In this document: in pieces, positions 26,776 to 35,373 of the stretch
Layout: every line of letters begins with the position of its first letter
Position numbering within the stretch: position 1 is the first letter of the stretch
DNA from: Geothrix limicola
Lineage (GTDB): Bacteria > Acidobacteriota > Holophagae > Holophagales > Holophagaceae
Reading direction: 5' to 3'
DNA length: 64,000 bases
Assembly (NCBI RefSeq): GCF_030268085.1
Contig: NZ_BSDE01000006.1
Span: 62,491-126,490, forward strand
Made by a program: the position numbers and the translations under genes
Notes under the pieces: model-generated
Database searches by the model: none
What the model was told of the DNA's origin: nothing
Seen by the model: the letters and a program-made list of their open reading frames with translations, nothing else

Positions 26776-26817
26776 GACAGGCAGGGCCTCCCACCATTCG
26801 GGAGGGCCCTGCCTGTC
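26776..26817 (-). terminator. Terminator downstream of coiled-coil lipoprotein gene
   Basis: A near-perfect 17-bp stem (26776-26792 and 26800-26817, one bulge) lies about 30 bp after the stop of the minus-strand gene at 26848 and before the binding-protein gene. Confidence 0.7.
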
Positions 26818-26847
26818 ATGGTTCCGGGCAAGGCCCGTCCAATACGT

Positions 26848-27990
26848 TCAATCCGTGACGGCGAAGACCACGCGGTCATTCCGCAGCCGTTCAGGATCCA
26901 GGATGCGGATGGTGGCGTACTTCCGGTCCTCGGCCAGAGTCACGGTGTAGTGCTGGTTCTTTACCAGGGATCCTGGCACCACGTTCACCTTGCTGATCTT
27001 GGTCAGACCCATGTCCGAAGCCTGGATCTGCAGCTCGGGGTTCGGCCCGTCCAGGGGCAGGTCCTTCACGAAGCGGGCAGCCACGGCCTTGGGGCCCATG
27101 CGGTCCTTGGCGAAGATGGGCACGACGATCACGCCTTCCTCCTCCAGCTGTTTCCGCTGGCCGACCAGGTAGTGCAGCGAATTCAGCCGCGCTTTCTGAG
27201 CCTGGCTCAGGTTGGTGAGTTCACCCACCTGGGACATCAGGGTGGTCTTCTCCGTGCGCAGGGCATCCACCTCCTCCTGCACCTTGGTCTTTTCGGCCAC
27301 GAGGCCCACCACCTGGTCGTTCAGCTCCTTGGCCTTGGCCAGGCTGTCATCGCGATCGTGCTCCAGCGCCGCGCGCTGGTTATGGAGATACTCCGTGGGA
27401 CCGATCATGGCCTTGCCCTGGGTGACGGCCGTGAGATAGGTGCCACCCACGTACTGGTGGTAGACATGCCAGCCAGGCTGGAGATCCTCAATGATGTTGG
27501 CCTTGGCCGCGAGGGTCTTGGCCTTCTCTTCCGACAGGCCGCGGCCCTTCAGGTAGCGCACGGCCATGGCGAAGTGGTTGTCCTTCTCCGTGGCGATCTG
27601 GGGCTTGGGCAGTTCGGACTGCAGCCGGGCCACCTTCGCCGTGAGCTCGCCGATCTGCTTGTCGCGATCCAGGATTTCCTGGAGCAGGGCCGCGGTGCTG
27701 TTGTCCTTCTCGTCCTTCACCCGCGCTTCGAGCAGGGTGCGCTGGGCCGGCGTCAACTGGACGCCCGCGGCATTGGGTTGCAGCCCGGCCTTGGCCATGG
27801 CATCGGCCTGGGCCTTGGCCGCGCCCTGGGCCTGGCTTTCCGCCTTCTCGGCCTCGGCCACCTTGCCGACCAGATCCTTGGATTCGGTGGATTCAGTCTG
27901 GGATTTCCGGTCGCAGCCCATGGGCAGGGCGAGCATGAGGGGCACCGCCGCGAGGGCGGCCCCGAGAGCAATGGGCCTAAGCAGCTTCAT
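26848..27990 (-). CDS. Coiled-coil lipoprotein of unknown function
   Basis: 380 aa. Signal with lipobox LALPMGCDRK; AAGGAGG precedes ATG 27990. Long Ala/Glu/Lys-rich helical stretches (residues about 40-130 and 195-280) predict coiled coil. A middle segment (NHFAMAVRYLKGRGLSEEKA, PGWHVYHQYVGGTYLTAVTQG) and a C-terminal beta-rich part (KVNVVPGSLVKNQHYTV) are conserved-looking, but I recognise no family. Probably periplasmic or outer-membrane anchored. Monocistronic with its own terminator. Confidence 0.8.
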   Translation of the reverse strand: MKLLRPIALGAALAAVPLMLALPMGCDRKSQTESTESKDLVGKVAEAEKAESQAQGAAKAQADAMAKAGLQPNAAGVQLTPAQRTLLEARVKDEKDNSTAALLQEILDRDKQIGELTAKVARLQSELPKPQIATEKDNHFAMAVRYLKGRGLSEEKAKTLAAKANIIEDLQPGWHVYHQYVGGTYLTAVTQGKAMIGPTEYLHNQRAALEHDRDDSLAKAKELNDQVVGLVAEKTKVQEEVDALRTEKTTLMSQVGELTNLSQAQKARLNSLHYLVGQRKQLEEEGVIVVPIFAKDRMGPKAVAARFVKDLPLDGPNPELQIQASDMGLTKISKVNVVPGSLVKNQHYTVTLAEDRKYATIRILDPERLRNDRVVFAVTD

Positions 27991-28242
27991 AGACACCTCC
28001 TTGGGGTGGGGGTAACGCCAAACGCAGAGAGTGGTGCTTCTTGCGCCGCTCCGCAAGCTCAACCACCTACACCGATGGGACTACTATTTACCAATCAGAC
28101 CGGACGGGTGCTTGATTTAAGAGCCATGACGCCATTCTTAAACGAGGCTCTCGGGGGAGCCAAACACCCTCACTTTTTTTAAACTTTTTTCGCACCAGGG
28201 GCCGGATGACCGGGCCAATCCGGCCTGAGGTAGTCTGGGGGC

Positions 28243-28743
28243 ATGACCGATGCGAACCCGACCCTGAAGCTCCCCATGCCCCTCCGCAGGCAGAAGGCCC
28301 TCAAGGCCGCCTGGAAGCCCCTGCTCCTGCAGTGGCTGGTGCCGGGTGCCGGCTACTGGCTCATCGGCGAAAAGGGCCGCGCCAAGGTCTTCTTCGGTGT
28401 ATGGGTGCTGTTCTGCGTGCTCGGCGCCCTGCAGATGCAGTACGGCGCCGTGGCCGGCGTGAAGGGTGGTGTCTTCGTGCCCGTGCAGGGTTCCTGGCTG
28501 CCCACCCTCGGCGCCTTCGGCACGGCGGGCATCGGTCCCGTGTACGGCGCCTTCGCCTGGGCCTTCGGCGGCGCGGGCACCGAGCCCGTGCGCACGCTCA
28601 CGCAGGAATACGGCGCCACCTACGTGATGGTGGCCGGCCTCCTGAACTGGCTCTGCTGCTTCGACCTCTGGGACCGCATCACGGGCCGCTGGGTGTTCCG
28701 CCTGGCGAAGGACGAGCAGATCCAGATCGCCAAGGGCGAGTAG
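28243..28743 (+). CDS. Small membrane protein (DUF6677/TM2-like)
   Basis: 166 aa with three or four hydrophobic segments. The N-terminal part LLLQWLVPGAGYWLIGEKGRAKVFF resembles the turn found in TM2-type and DUF6677 membrane proteins. No catalytic motif is visible and function is unknown. The last 31 bases of the gene plus 10 bases beyond the stop are duplicated 163 bp downstream (28873-28913). Confidence 0.75.
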   Translation: MTDANPTLKLPMPLRRQKALKAAWKPLLLQWLVPGAGYWLIGEKGRAKVFFGVWVLFCVLGALQMQYGAVAGVKGGVFVPVQGSWLPTLGAFGTAGIGPVYGAFAWAFGGAGTEPVRTLTQEYGATYVMVAGLLNWLCCFDLWDRITGRWVFRLAKDEQIQIAKGE

Positions 28744-28750
28744 GCGCGTC
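28710..28750 (+). repeat. 41-bp direct repeat, first copy (3' end of membrane protein gene)
   Basis: Identical to 28873-28913. This copy contains the last ten codons and stop of the 28243 gene. Confidence 0.9.
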
Positions 28751-28872
28751 CTTCTGGCCGCTGGGCGCGCCTTCGGCTGCGCACGCGGCCCTGGCAGCCC
28801 GCGATCGGACGTGCCGCGGGCACGTCCTCCCACTCACGGGGCTGAACGCCCCGTTCGCGGAGCGGGGCCCCC

Positions 28873-28913
28873 GGACGAGCAGATCCAGATCGCCAAGGGC
28901 GAGTAGGCGCGTC
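28873..28913 (+). repeat. 41-bp direct repeat, second copy
   Basis: Perfect copy of 28710-28750 in the intergenic region. The 122 bp between the copies is G+C-rich and contains hairpins GACGTGCC-GCG-GGCACGTC and GGGGC-TGAAC-GCCCC. This resembles a partial tandem duplication or an insertion with a long target duplication. Confidence 0.9.
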
Positions 28914-28967
28914 GCTGGCTGCACGAGAGGGTCCGTGCCACAGTGGAGGCACCCCCTCGGAGTGACC

Positions 28968-31058
28968 ATGGAACCGCCTCGCCAGGCCTCGGCTGAAGCG
29001 TCCCTGCGCCTGCCTGCGGCCACGATCTTCCTGAGCGCGTTCCTGCTCTTCCAGGTGCAGCCCATGGTCGGGAAGCTGGTGCTGCCCTGGTTCGGCGGCA
29101 GCGCCGGGGTCTGGACCACCTGCCTGCTCTTCTTCCAGACCCTCCTGCTGGCGGGCTACCTGTACGCCCACATGGTGATGCGCCACCTGACCCATCGCCA
29201 CCAGGTGCGCCTGCATGGCGCGCTTCTGCTGGTGGCCTGCCTGAGCCTGCCCCTGCGCCTGCACCCCTGGTTCAGGCCCACGGGCGGCGCCGAGCCGCTG
29301 GGCCGCCTCCTGGGCCTCCTGATGCTTACCGTCGGCCTGCCCTACCTGGTGCTCTCCACCACGGGCCCCCTGGTGCAAGCCTGGGTGGCGCGGCGGGGCC
29401 AAGTCCCCTACCGCCTCTTCGCCCTGTCGAACCTGGCCTCCATGCTGGCGCTCCTCAGCTACCCCATCTGCGTGGAGCCCTTCCTTCCGCTTAAGACGCA
29501 GTCCTGGGGCTGGTCCGTGGGATTCGTCGCGTTCGCGGCGCTGGTGTTCAGCCTGGCTCGGCGCCACGCATCGGAAGGTCCAGCCCTTTCCCTCCCCCAC
29601 GCCGAGGCCGCGCCCTCTTCGCCGCCGGTACAAACATGGCTCTGGGTCGCCTTCGCCGCCCTGCCCTCGATCCTGCTCATGGCCGTCACCACGCACCTGA
29701 GCACCAACGTGGCGCCGATCCCCTTCCTCTGGGTGCTGCCCCTGGGCCTCTACCTGCTCAGCTTCATCCTCTGTTTCGACGGGACGCGCTGGTACCGGCG
29801 CGGCCTCTTCCTGGGGATGCTGCCCCTGCTCCTGACGCTCATGTCGATGTCGCTGAGCCCGGATTTCCGCTACGCCGACTATCGCTTCGAGGCCCTGAGC
29901 GCGGCCGCGGGCTGGCTGGGTTCGGTGAGGGGCCAGGTCGCGCTGTTCAGCCTCGGCTTGTTCGTCGCCTGCATGGTGGCCCACGGCGAACTGGCCCGGC
30001 GGCGCCCCCATCCGCGCTTCCTCACGGGCTTCTACCTGCGTCTCAGCCTGGGCGGCGCCCTGGGCGGCATCTTCGTGGCCTGGGCCGCGCCGCACCTCTT
30101 CACGACCTACCTGGAACTGCCCCTGGGACTCGCCGCCGCGGCCGCCCTGGCGGGGCTGGCCCTGGCCTGGGATCCGGGCCCCCGCTCCCGTTGGAAGGTC
30201 GTATCGGCTGGCGCCTTAGGCCTGCTCACCGCCGGTCTGGGAGTCCATGCGCTCCGGCTGGATCGGGACGCGGACCGCATCACCGTCGCCCGGGGCCGCA
30301 ACTTCTACGGCACCCTGGCGGTCTTCGACAACCCCGAACGGACCTGGCGCACCCTGGCCCACGGCACCATCACGCATGGCGGGCAGTTCCTGGATCCCGC
30401 CAAGGCGGATCGCCCCTCGACCTACTATGGCCCGGATTCCGGCGTGGGTCTCGCCATCGCCAGCCTGGGCGAAGGTCCCCGGAAGCTCGGCGTGGTGGGC
30501 CTGGGCGCCGGCAGCCTCGCGGCCTATGGGCGCGCCGGTGACCGGCTGCGCTTCTACGAAATCAACGCCATGGTCGAACCCTTCGCCCGTAAGCACTTCA
30601 CCTACCTCGGACACGGCCGGGCCGCCGCAGACATCGTGCTCGGGGACGCCCGCCTCAGCCTGGAGGCCGAAGCGCCGCAAGGCTACGACCTGCTGGCCAT
30701 CGACGCCTTCTCCAGCGATGCGATCCCCGTGCACCTGCTGACCCGCGAGGCCTTCGCGCTCTATTTCCGGCACCTGAATCCGGGGGGGATCCTGGCGGTC
30801 CACGTCTCCAACCGCTACCTCGCGCTGCAGCCCGTGGTGCGGGCCGCCGTGGACGCCTTCGGATGGCAGGCCCGCGTGGTGGACACGGAATCGGACCAGG
30901 ACGAGGGCACCTACGGCTCCACCTGGGTGCTGGTCACGCGGGACGGATCCTTCTTCGATCGCCCTGCCTTCCAGGACAACGAGGATGTGAAACCCCTCCC
31001 CGCCGCCTCGCTGGTCTGGCGGGACGACTTCAGCAACCTGTTCCGCGCCCTGAAGTGA
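28968..31058 (+). CDS. Fused multi-TM membrane/spermidine-synthase-like protein
   Basis: 696 aa. The N-terminal ~430 residues hold about 10-12 TM helices (start MEPPRQASAEASLRLPAATI). The C-terminal domain is a spermidine-synthase-like Rossmann fold: KLGVVGLGAGSLAAYG, DRLRFYEINAMVEPFA, DIVLGDARLSLE, YDLLAIDAFSSDAIPVHLLT. Polyamine aminopropyltransferase activity is possible but not assured for this fusion family. The start ATG 28968 with CGGAG upstream is chosen over an upstream extension that would run through the duplicated region. Confidence 0.87.
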   Translation: MEPPRQASAEASLRLPAATIFLSAFLLFQVQPMVGKLVLPWFGGSAGVWTTCLLFFQTLLLAGYLYAHMVMRHLTHRHQVRLHGALLLVACLSLPLRLHPWFRPTGGAEPLGRLLGLLMLTVGLPYLVLSTTGPLVQAWVARRGQVPYRLFALSNLASMLALLSYPICVEPFLPLKTQSWGWSVGFVAFAALVFSLARRHASEGPALSLPHAEAAPSSPPVQTWLWVAFAALPSILLMAVTTHLSTNVAPIPFLWVLPLGLYLLSFILCFDGTRWYRRGLFLGMLPLLLTLMSMSLSPDFRYADYRFEALSAAAGWLGSVRGQVALFSLGLFVACMVAHGELARRRPHPRFLTGFYLRLSLGGALGGIFVAWAAPHLFTTYLELPLGLAAAAALAGLALAWDPGPRSRWKVVSAGALGLLTAGLGVHALRLDRDADRITVARGRNFYGTLAVFDNPERTWRTLAHGTITHGGQFLDPAKADRPSTYYGPDSGVGLAIASLGEGPRKLGVVGLGAGSLAAYGRAGDRLRFYEINAMVEPFARKHFTYLGHGRAAADIVLGDARLSLEAEAPQGYDLLAIDAFSSDAIPVHLLTREAFALYFRHLNPGGILAVHVSNRYLALQPVVRAAVDAFGWQARVVDTESDQDEGTYGSTWVLVTRDGSFFDRPAFQDNEDVKPLPAASLVWRDDFSNLFRALK

Positions 31059-32165
31059 CTAGCCGTCGGTCTTGAGGCTCTTGGCCAGCAGCTGGGTGCG
31101 GATGAAGGCGTCGATGTCGCCGTCCAGCACCTTCTGGGTCTGGCTCGTCTCTTCGCCGGTGCGGTGGTCCTTCACCATCTGGTAGGGCTGCAGCACGTAG
31201 CTGCGGATCTGGCTGCCCCAGGCCACGTCGGCCTTGTCGCCGCTGGCGGCGGCCACCTTCTCCTGGAACTTGCGTTGCTCCAGCTCGTAGAGCCGGCCCT
31301 GCAGCACCTTCAGGGCCGTCGCGCGGTTCTTGATCTGGCTGCGTTCGTTCTGGCAGCTCACCACGATGCCCGTGGGCAGGTGGGTGAAGCGCACGGCGGA
31401 TTCGGTGCGGTTCACGTGCTGGCCACCGGCGCCGCTGGCGCGGAAGACGTCGATCTTCAGATCCTTCTCGGGGATGTCGACGTTGATGGTGTCGTCCAGC
31501 TCGGGGCTCACGTAGACGGCGGCGAAGCTGGTGTGGCGCCGCTTGGCGGAATCGAAGGGGCTGATGCGCACGAGGCGGTGGACCCCGGCCTCGGCCCGCA
31601 GGTAGCCGTAGGAGAAGGGCGCATCGACGATGAAGGTGGCGCCCTTGATGCCGGCCTCCTCCCCGTCCTGGTAGTCGATCATCTCGGTCGCCCAGCCCTT
31701 GGATTCGCAGAAGCGCAGGTACATGCGCAGCAGCATGGCCGCCCAGTCCTGGCTTTCGGTGCCGCCGGCGCCGGGCGCGATGGCGACGATGGCGTGGTTG
31801 TTGTCCAGTTCGCCGCTGAGCATCATGCGCAGTTCGGCATCCTCGATGGCCTTGCGAAGGTCGCCCTCGACGGCTTCGGCCTCCAGGAGCATGTCCGCAT
31901 CCTCCCGGGCCAGCTCCAGCCCGGTCTCCAGATCCTCCAGCCCACCGGTCAGGCGCTTGGCCAGGGCGATGTCGTTGCTGATGGTGCCCCGCTTCTGCAG
32001 GAGGGGCTTGGCCGCCTCGGGGTCGTCCCAGAAGCCCGGGGCCGTGGTCCGCTCCTCGATCTGTTCCAGTTCCAGAGCCTTCCGCTCGGGGTCGAGGTGG
32101 GCGACCAACTGCTGGACGCGAGGCTCCAGCTCGTTCTTGGCGCGCACCAGACTCTCGAAATCCAT
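31059..32165 (-). CDS. prfB: Peptide chain release factor RF2, without programmed frameshift
   Basis: 368 aa. GGQ motif in GAGGQHVNRTESAVRF and the RF2 stop-codon recognition motif SPF in RISPFDSAKR. The start ATG 32165 aligns with the normal RF2 N-terminus, with GGTGGAG upstream. The region where many prfB genes carry the in-frame UGA and +1 shift (around VAHLDPERKALEL) reads straight through, so autoregulatory frameshifting is absent here. Terminates translation at UGA and UAA. Convergent with the membrane-spermidine-synthase gene. Confidence 0.96.
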   Translation of the reverse strand: MDFESLVRAKNELEPRVQQLVAHLDPERKALELEQIEERTTAPGFWDDPEAAKPLLQKRGTISNDIALAKRLTGGLEDLETGLELAREDADMLLEAEAVEGDLRKAIEDAELRMMLSGELDNNHAIVAIAPGAGGTESQDWAAMLLRMYLRFCESKGWATEMIDYQDGEEAGIKGATFIVDAPFSYGYLRAEAGVHRLVRISPFDSAKRRHTSFAAVYVSPELDDTINVDIPEKDLKIDVFRASGAGGQHVNRTESAVRFTHLPTGIVVSCQNERSQIKNRATALKVLQGRLYELEQRKFQEKVAAASGDKADVAWGSQIRSYVLQPYQMVKDHRTGEETSQTQKVLDGDIDAFIRTQLLAKSLKTDG

Positions 32166-32248
32166 CGTCAGCATCTCCACCCTGGCTTCCAGGGAACCTT
32201 TGAGTTTAAGGCAATCGGAGATCTCCAGGCCCACGGTATTCTGGATGG

Positions 32249-33244
32249 ATGCCCGGTTTCATCCCCGTGATCCCCGCCGACCTGGAGCCCACCATCCGTG
32301 GGGTCCTGACCGGCCATGGGGGCGTCCCCCTCGCCTGGGCCCGCTGGGAGCACCCGGAACCCAAGGGCCGGGTGGTCATCTCCCACGGCTATGGCGAGCA
32401 CGGCGAGCGCTACCGGCACACGGCCCACTGGCTGCACAGCCTCGGCTGGTCCGTCTCCAGCATGGACCACCGCGGGTTCGGCCGTTCCGGCGGGATCCGC
32501 GGGGATGCGGTGGGCATCCGGGCCTTCGTGGATGACCTCGCCCTCTTCCTGCGCCAGGAGCGCCGCTACGACGCCGAGCGCACGGGCGCCAAGGCCCGGG
32601 TGGTGGATGGCGTGCCCATGCCCCCCCTGGCCGTCTGCCCCCAGGTGGTGCTGGGCCACAGCTTCGGTGGCCTGGTCGCCCTCCTCACCCTGCTCTGGCA
32701 CGCCGACACCCTGGACGGCCTCATCCTGTCGGCCCCCGCCGTGGCGGTGCGCTCGAACTCCAAGCTGCTGGTGATCCTGTCCCGCTTTCTCCGCTGGTTC
32801 ATGCCCCATCGGCCCCTGCACCTGCATGGCGACAAGAGCCAGGTCTGCTCCGACCCCGTGATCGTCCAGCGCTATGAGGCCGACCCCCTCTGCCACCGCT
32901 GGGCCACCGCCGCCTTCGGGGCCGCCCTAGACGAGGGCCGGGCCGAGGTGCTGCCTTTGGGCCACGAGCTGGACCGCCCCATGCTCCTGCTGGAATCCGA
33001 GACCGACACCATCGTCGATCCGGACGCCTCGGAGGCCCTGTGGTCCGCGGTGCGGCCGGGGCTCCTGGAACGCCACCGGCTGCCCGGCTTCTACCACGAG
33101 ATCTTCCACGACCGGCTCCGCGCCCAGGCTCAGGCCCTGGTGGAGCCCTGGCTCGAGAAGCTGCGCGGGGCCTGGAACCCTTCCCCGCGGAACTCTTCAC
33201 ATCGTCCCGCCATGTCTGTAGTGCTGTCTCCGGAGTCCGCATGA
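32249..33244 (+). CDS. Alpha/beta hydrolase, monoacylglycerol-lipase/lysophospholipase type
   Basis: 331 aa. HGYGEHGERYRHTAHWL and the nucleophile elbow LGHSFGGLVAL are typical of the serine aminopeptidase S33/MGL group; the acid is in LLESETDTIVD and the histidine in PGFYHEIFHD. Probably cleaves monoglycerides or lysophospholipids. Its stop overlaps the start of the BamD-like lipoprotein (ATGA), so they are cotranscribed. Confidence 0.88.
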   Translation: MPGFIPVIPADLEPTIRGVLTGHGGVPLAWARWEHPEPKGRVVISHGYGEHGERYRHTAHWLHSLGWSVSSMDHRGFGRSGGIRGDAVGIRAFVDDLALFLRQERRYDAERTGAKARVVDGVPMPPLAVCPQVVLGHSFGGLVALLTLLWHADTLDGLILSAPAVAVRSNSKLLVILSRFLRWFMPHRPLHLHGDKSQVCSDPVIVQRYEADPLCHRWATAAFGAALDEGRAEVLPLGHELDRPMLLLESETDTIVDPDASEALWSAVRPGLLERHRLPGFYHEIFHDRLRAQAQALVEPWLEKLRGAWNPSPRNSSHRPAMSVVLSPESA

Positions 33245-34170
33245 AGCGCATCCTCACCGCCCTCACCCTGACCGCCGCCCTGGCGGGTCTGGGCCTGGGC
33301 TGCCGCAAACCGAAGACCGTCGACACCAGTGTCTCGGCCGCCCAGCTGCTGGCCACGGCCGACAAGCAGATGAAGCAGGGCAAGTTCACGGATGCCCGCA
33401 CGACCCTGCGGCACCTGGAGCAGTACCTGCCTGGATCCGCAGAGTTCCCCAAGGCCAAGCTCATGCTGGGCGACAGCTTCTTCTTCCAGGGCAGCCCCAG
33501 CTATCCCGAAGCAGAGGTGGAATACAGCAGCTTCCTGAATTATTTCCCCCGCCATGAACTGCGGGACTACGCGATGTACCACCGCGCGCTCTGCCACTTC
33601 TCCTCCATCGAAAGCGCCGAGCGCGACCAGGCCGAAACCCGCAAGGCCCTCGCCGGCTTCCAGGAGCTGCTCACGGAATCCCCGGGCAGCCCCTACGCCG
33701 GGGAGACCCGGGCCAAGATCCTGCAGTGCTGGCGCCGCATCGCCGAGCACGAGCTGGTGGTGAGCATCTTCTATGTCAACACCTACTACTACCCGGGCGC
33801 CGAGCGGCGCCTGAAGAGCCTGCTGGAGACCTACCCCGACTACGTGGATCGCGAGCGGGCCTATTACTACCTGGGCGAGGCCATGCGTCAGCGGCTCGTC
33901 ATGCCGGATGAGCTGGTGGTATTCGGCAAGGAATACGCCGCCAAACTCCAGAAGGAGGACCTGAAGGACCTCACGAAGGAGCAAACGCAGGAATACGGCA
34001 AGGAACTTCTCGTCTTCATCAAGTCCCGCAATGATGGTTACCGGGCCGAAGCCAAGAGCTACTACCAGAAGCTGGTGGAAAGCTATCCGGGCTCCGAGTG
34101 GGCCCGCAAGGCCGCCGACCGCCTCATCACCATGGGCACCAGCGGCGTGAAGGAAGACCTCGACAGTTAA
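33241..34170 (+). CDS. bamD: BamD-like outer membrane assembly lipoprotein
   Basis: 309 aa. Lipobox LAGLGLGCRK followed by TPR-like repeats: YLPGSAEFPKAKLMLGDSFF, YPEAEVEYSSFLNYFPRHE, YYPGAERRLKSLLETYPDY, YYQKLVESYPGSEWARKA. These match the BamD/YfiO five-TPR architecture, which anchors the BAM machine on the periplasmic face of the outer membrane. Slightly longer than E. coli BamD (245 aa). A two-hairpin element begins 7 bp after the stop and probably terminates transcription. Confidence 0.87.
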   Translation: MKRILTALTLTAALAGLGLGCRKPKTVDTSVSAAQLLATADKQMKQGKFTDARTTLRHLEQYLPGSAEFPKAKLMLGDSFFFQGSPSYPEAEVEYSSFLNYFPRHELRDYAMYHRALCHFSSIESAERDQAETRKALAGFQELLTESPGSPYAGETRAKILQCWRRIAEHELVVSIFYVNTYYYPGAERRLKSLLETYPDYVDRERAYYYLGEAMRQRLVMPDELVVFGKEYAAKLQKEDLKDLTKEQTQEYGKELLVFIKSRNDGYRAEAKSYYQKLVESYPGSEWARKAADRLITMGTSGVKEDLDS

Positions 34171-34176
34171 TGCTGT

Positions 34177-34283
34177 CCGGGGGTTCCCCCCGCCACGCAT
34201 GCGTGGCGGGGATCTAGTGACCCGCTGCGCGGACACCCCCGGGCCCCCGCGGCCGGGTCGAGGTAAACTCGCCCCGGCCTTTT
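34177..34283 (+). repeat. Two-hairpin dispersed element, copy B, after bamD
   Basis: CCGGGGGT (34177-34184) and ACCCCCGG (34235-34242) flank an enlarged loop that contains an extra perfect 24-nt palindrome (about 34187-34210) before the usual CCGC-TGC-GCGG apex. The second hairpin (34251-34279) is followed by TTTT and looks like the bamD terminator. The last ~60 bp are near-identical to copy C. Confidence 0.8.
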
Positions 34284-34291
34284 CGATTCTC

Positions 34292-34364
34292 CCGGGGGTT
34301 CCCCGCTGCGCGGACACCCCCGGGCCCCCGCGGCCGGGTCGAGGTAAACTCGCCCCGGCCTTTT
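34292..34364 (+). repeat. Two-hairpin dispersed element, copy C, before aldo/keto reductase gene
   Basis: CCGGGGGT (34292-34299), 16-nt loop with inner stem CCGC-TGC-GCGG, ACCCCCGG (34316-34323), then CCCCCGCG and a second hairpin ending in a T run. In tandem with copy B. It sits 20 bp before the next start codon. Confidence 0.8.
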
Positions 34365-34383
34365 CCTTTTCTCCGGAGGCGCC

Positions 34384-35373
34384 ATGGAACTCAGCAGCCT
34401 CGGCCTCGGCACCTACCTGGGGGCCTCCTCAGATGCGGCGGATGCGGCCTATGTGGAGGCGGCATCCGCCTTTTTCGCCACGGGCGGAAACGTCTTCGAC
34501 ACGGCCGCGAACTACCGTGATGGCCGTTCGGAACGGGCCCTGGGCGCGGCTTTCAAGGCCTTCCGCCGCGAGGATTTCTTCGTCTCCACCAAGGCGGGCT
34601 ACATCCCCATGCCCGAACCCAATCCCGACGAGGGGCCCCGGGCCTGGTTCCACCGCGTGCTCGAGGGCCCGGGCATCCTGTCCGTGGACGATCTGGTGGA
34701 CGGCTGCCACGCCATGACGCCCCGGTACCTGGCCCACCAGCTGGACATCAGCCGCCAGGCCCTGGGCGTCGATACCCTCGACCTCTTCCACCTGCACAAC
34801 CCCGAGCAGCAGCTGGCGCACCTGGGGCCCGAGGCCTTCTACGCCCGGATCGAACAGGCCTTCGAAGCCTGCGAGGGATTCGTCGCCGCAGGGAAGATCC
34901 GCGCCTACGGCGTGGCCACCTGGAACGGCTTCCGCGTGCCACCGGGATCCGACGGACACCTGAGCCTCGCCCGCCTGCTCGAGGCCGCCGCACGAGCAGG
35001 CGGGAAGGACCATCACTTCCGCTGGATCCAGCTGCCCCTCAACCTCGCCATGCCCGAAGCGTTCCTCGCGCCCACCCAGGAGCTCGGCGGCGAGACGATG
35101 ACGATCCTGGCGGCCGCGCAGGCCTCGGGCCTCTCCGTGCAGACCTCGGCTTCCATCATGCAGGCGCGCATCCTGCGCCAGCTGCCCGACGGTTTCGCCG
35201 AAGCCCTCGGACTGCAGACCCCAGCCCAGGCGGCGCTCCAGTTCACGCGCTCCTGCCCGGGCGTGACCACCGCCCTCTGCGGCATGGGCCGCGCGGCGCA
35301 CGTGGCCGAGAACACCGCCGTCATGGCCCACCCGAAGCTGGATCCCATCGCCCTGGAAAGCCTGTTCGGATGA
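34384..35373 (+). CDS. Aldo/keto reductase
   Basis: 329 aa TIM-barrel oxidoreductase. DTAANYRDGRSERALGAA contains the catalytic Tyr, FFVSTKAGY the Lys, and LDLFHLHNPE the His; the NADPH-side segment appears near the C-terminus (QAALQFTRSCPGVTTALCGM). Substrate unknown. TCCGGAGGC precedes the ATG. Overlaps the following ThiE-like gene (ATGA). Confidence 0.9.
   Translation: MELSSLGLGTYLGASSDAADAAYVEAASAFFATGGNVFDTAANYRDGRSERALGAAFKAFRREDFFVSTKAGYIPMPEPNPDEGPRAWFHRVLEGPGILSVDDLVDGCHAMTPRYLAHQLDISRQALGVDTLDLFHLHNPEQQLAHLGPEAFYARIEQAFEACEGFVAAGKIRAYGVATWNGFRVPPGSDGHLSLARLLEAAARAGGKDHHFRWIQLPLNLAMPEAFLAPTQELGGETMTILAAAQASGLSVQTSASIMQARILRQLPDGFAEALGLQTPAQAALQFTRSCPGVTTALCGMGRAAHVAENTAVMAHPKLDPIALESLFG

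Noticed and set aside
34177-34364. CRISPR-like tandem repeats
   Set aside because: Only two copies, with no unique spacer series and no cas genes; the same unit occurs singly elsewhere.
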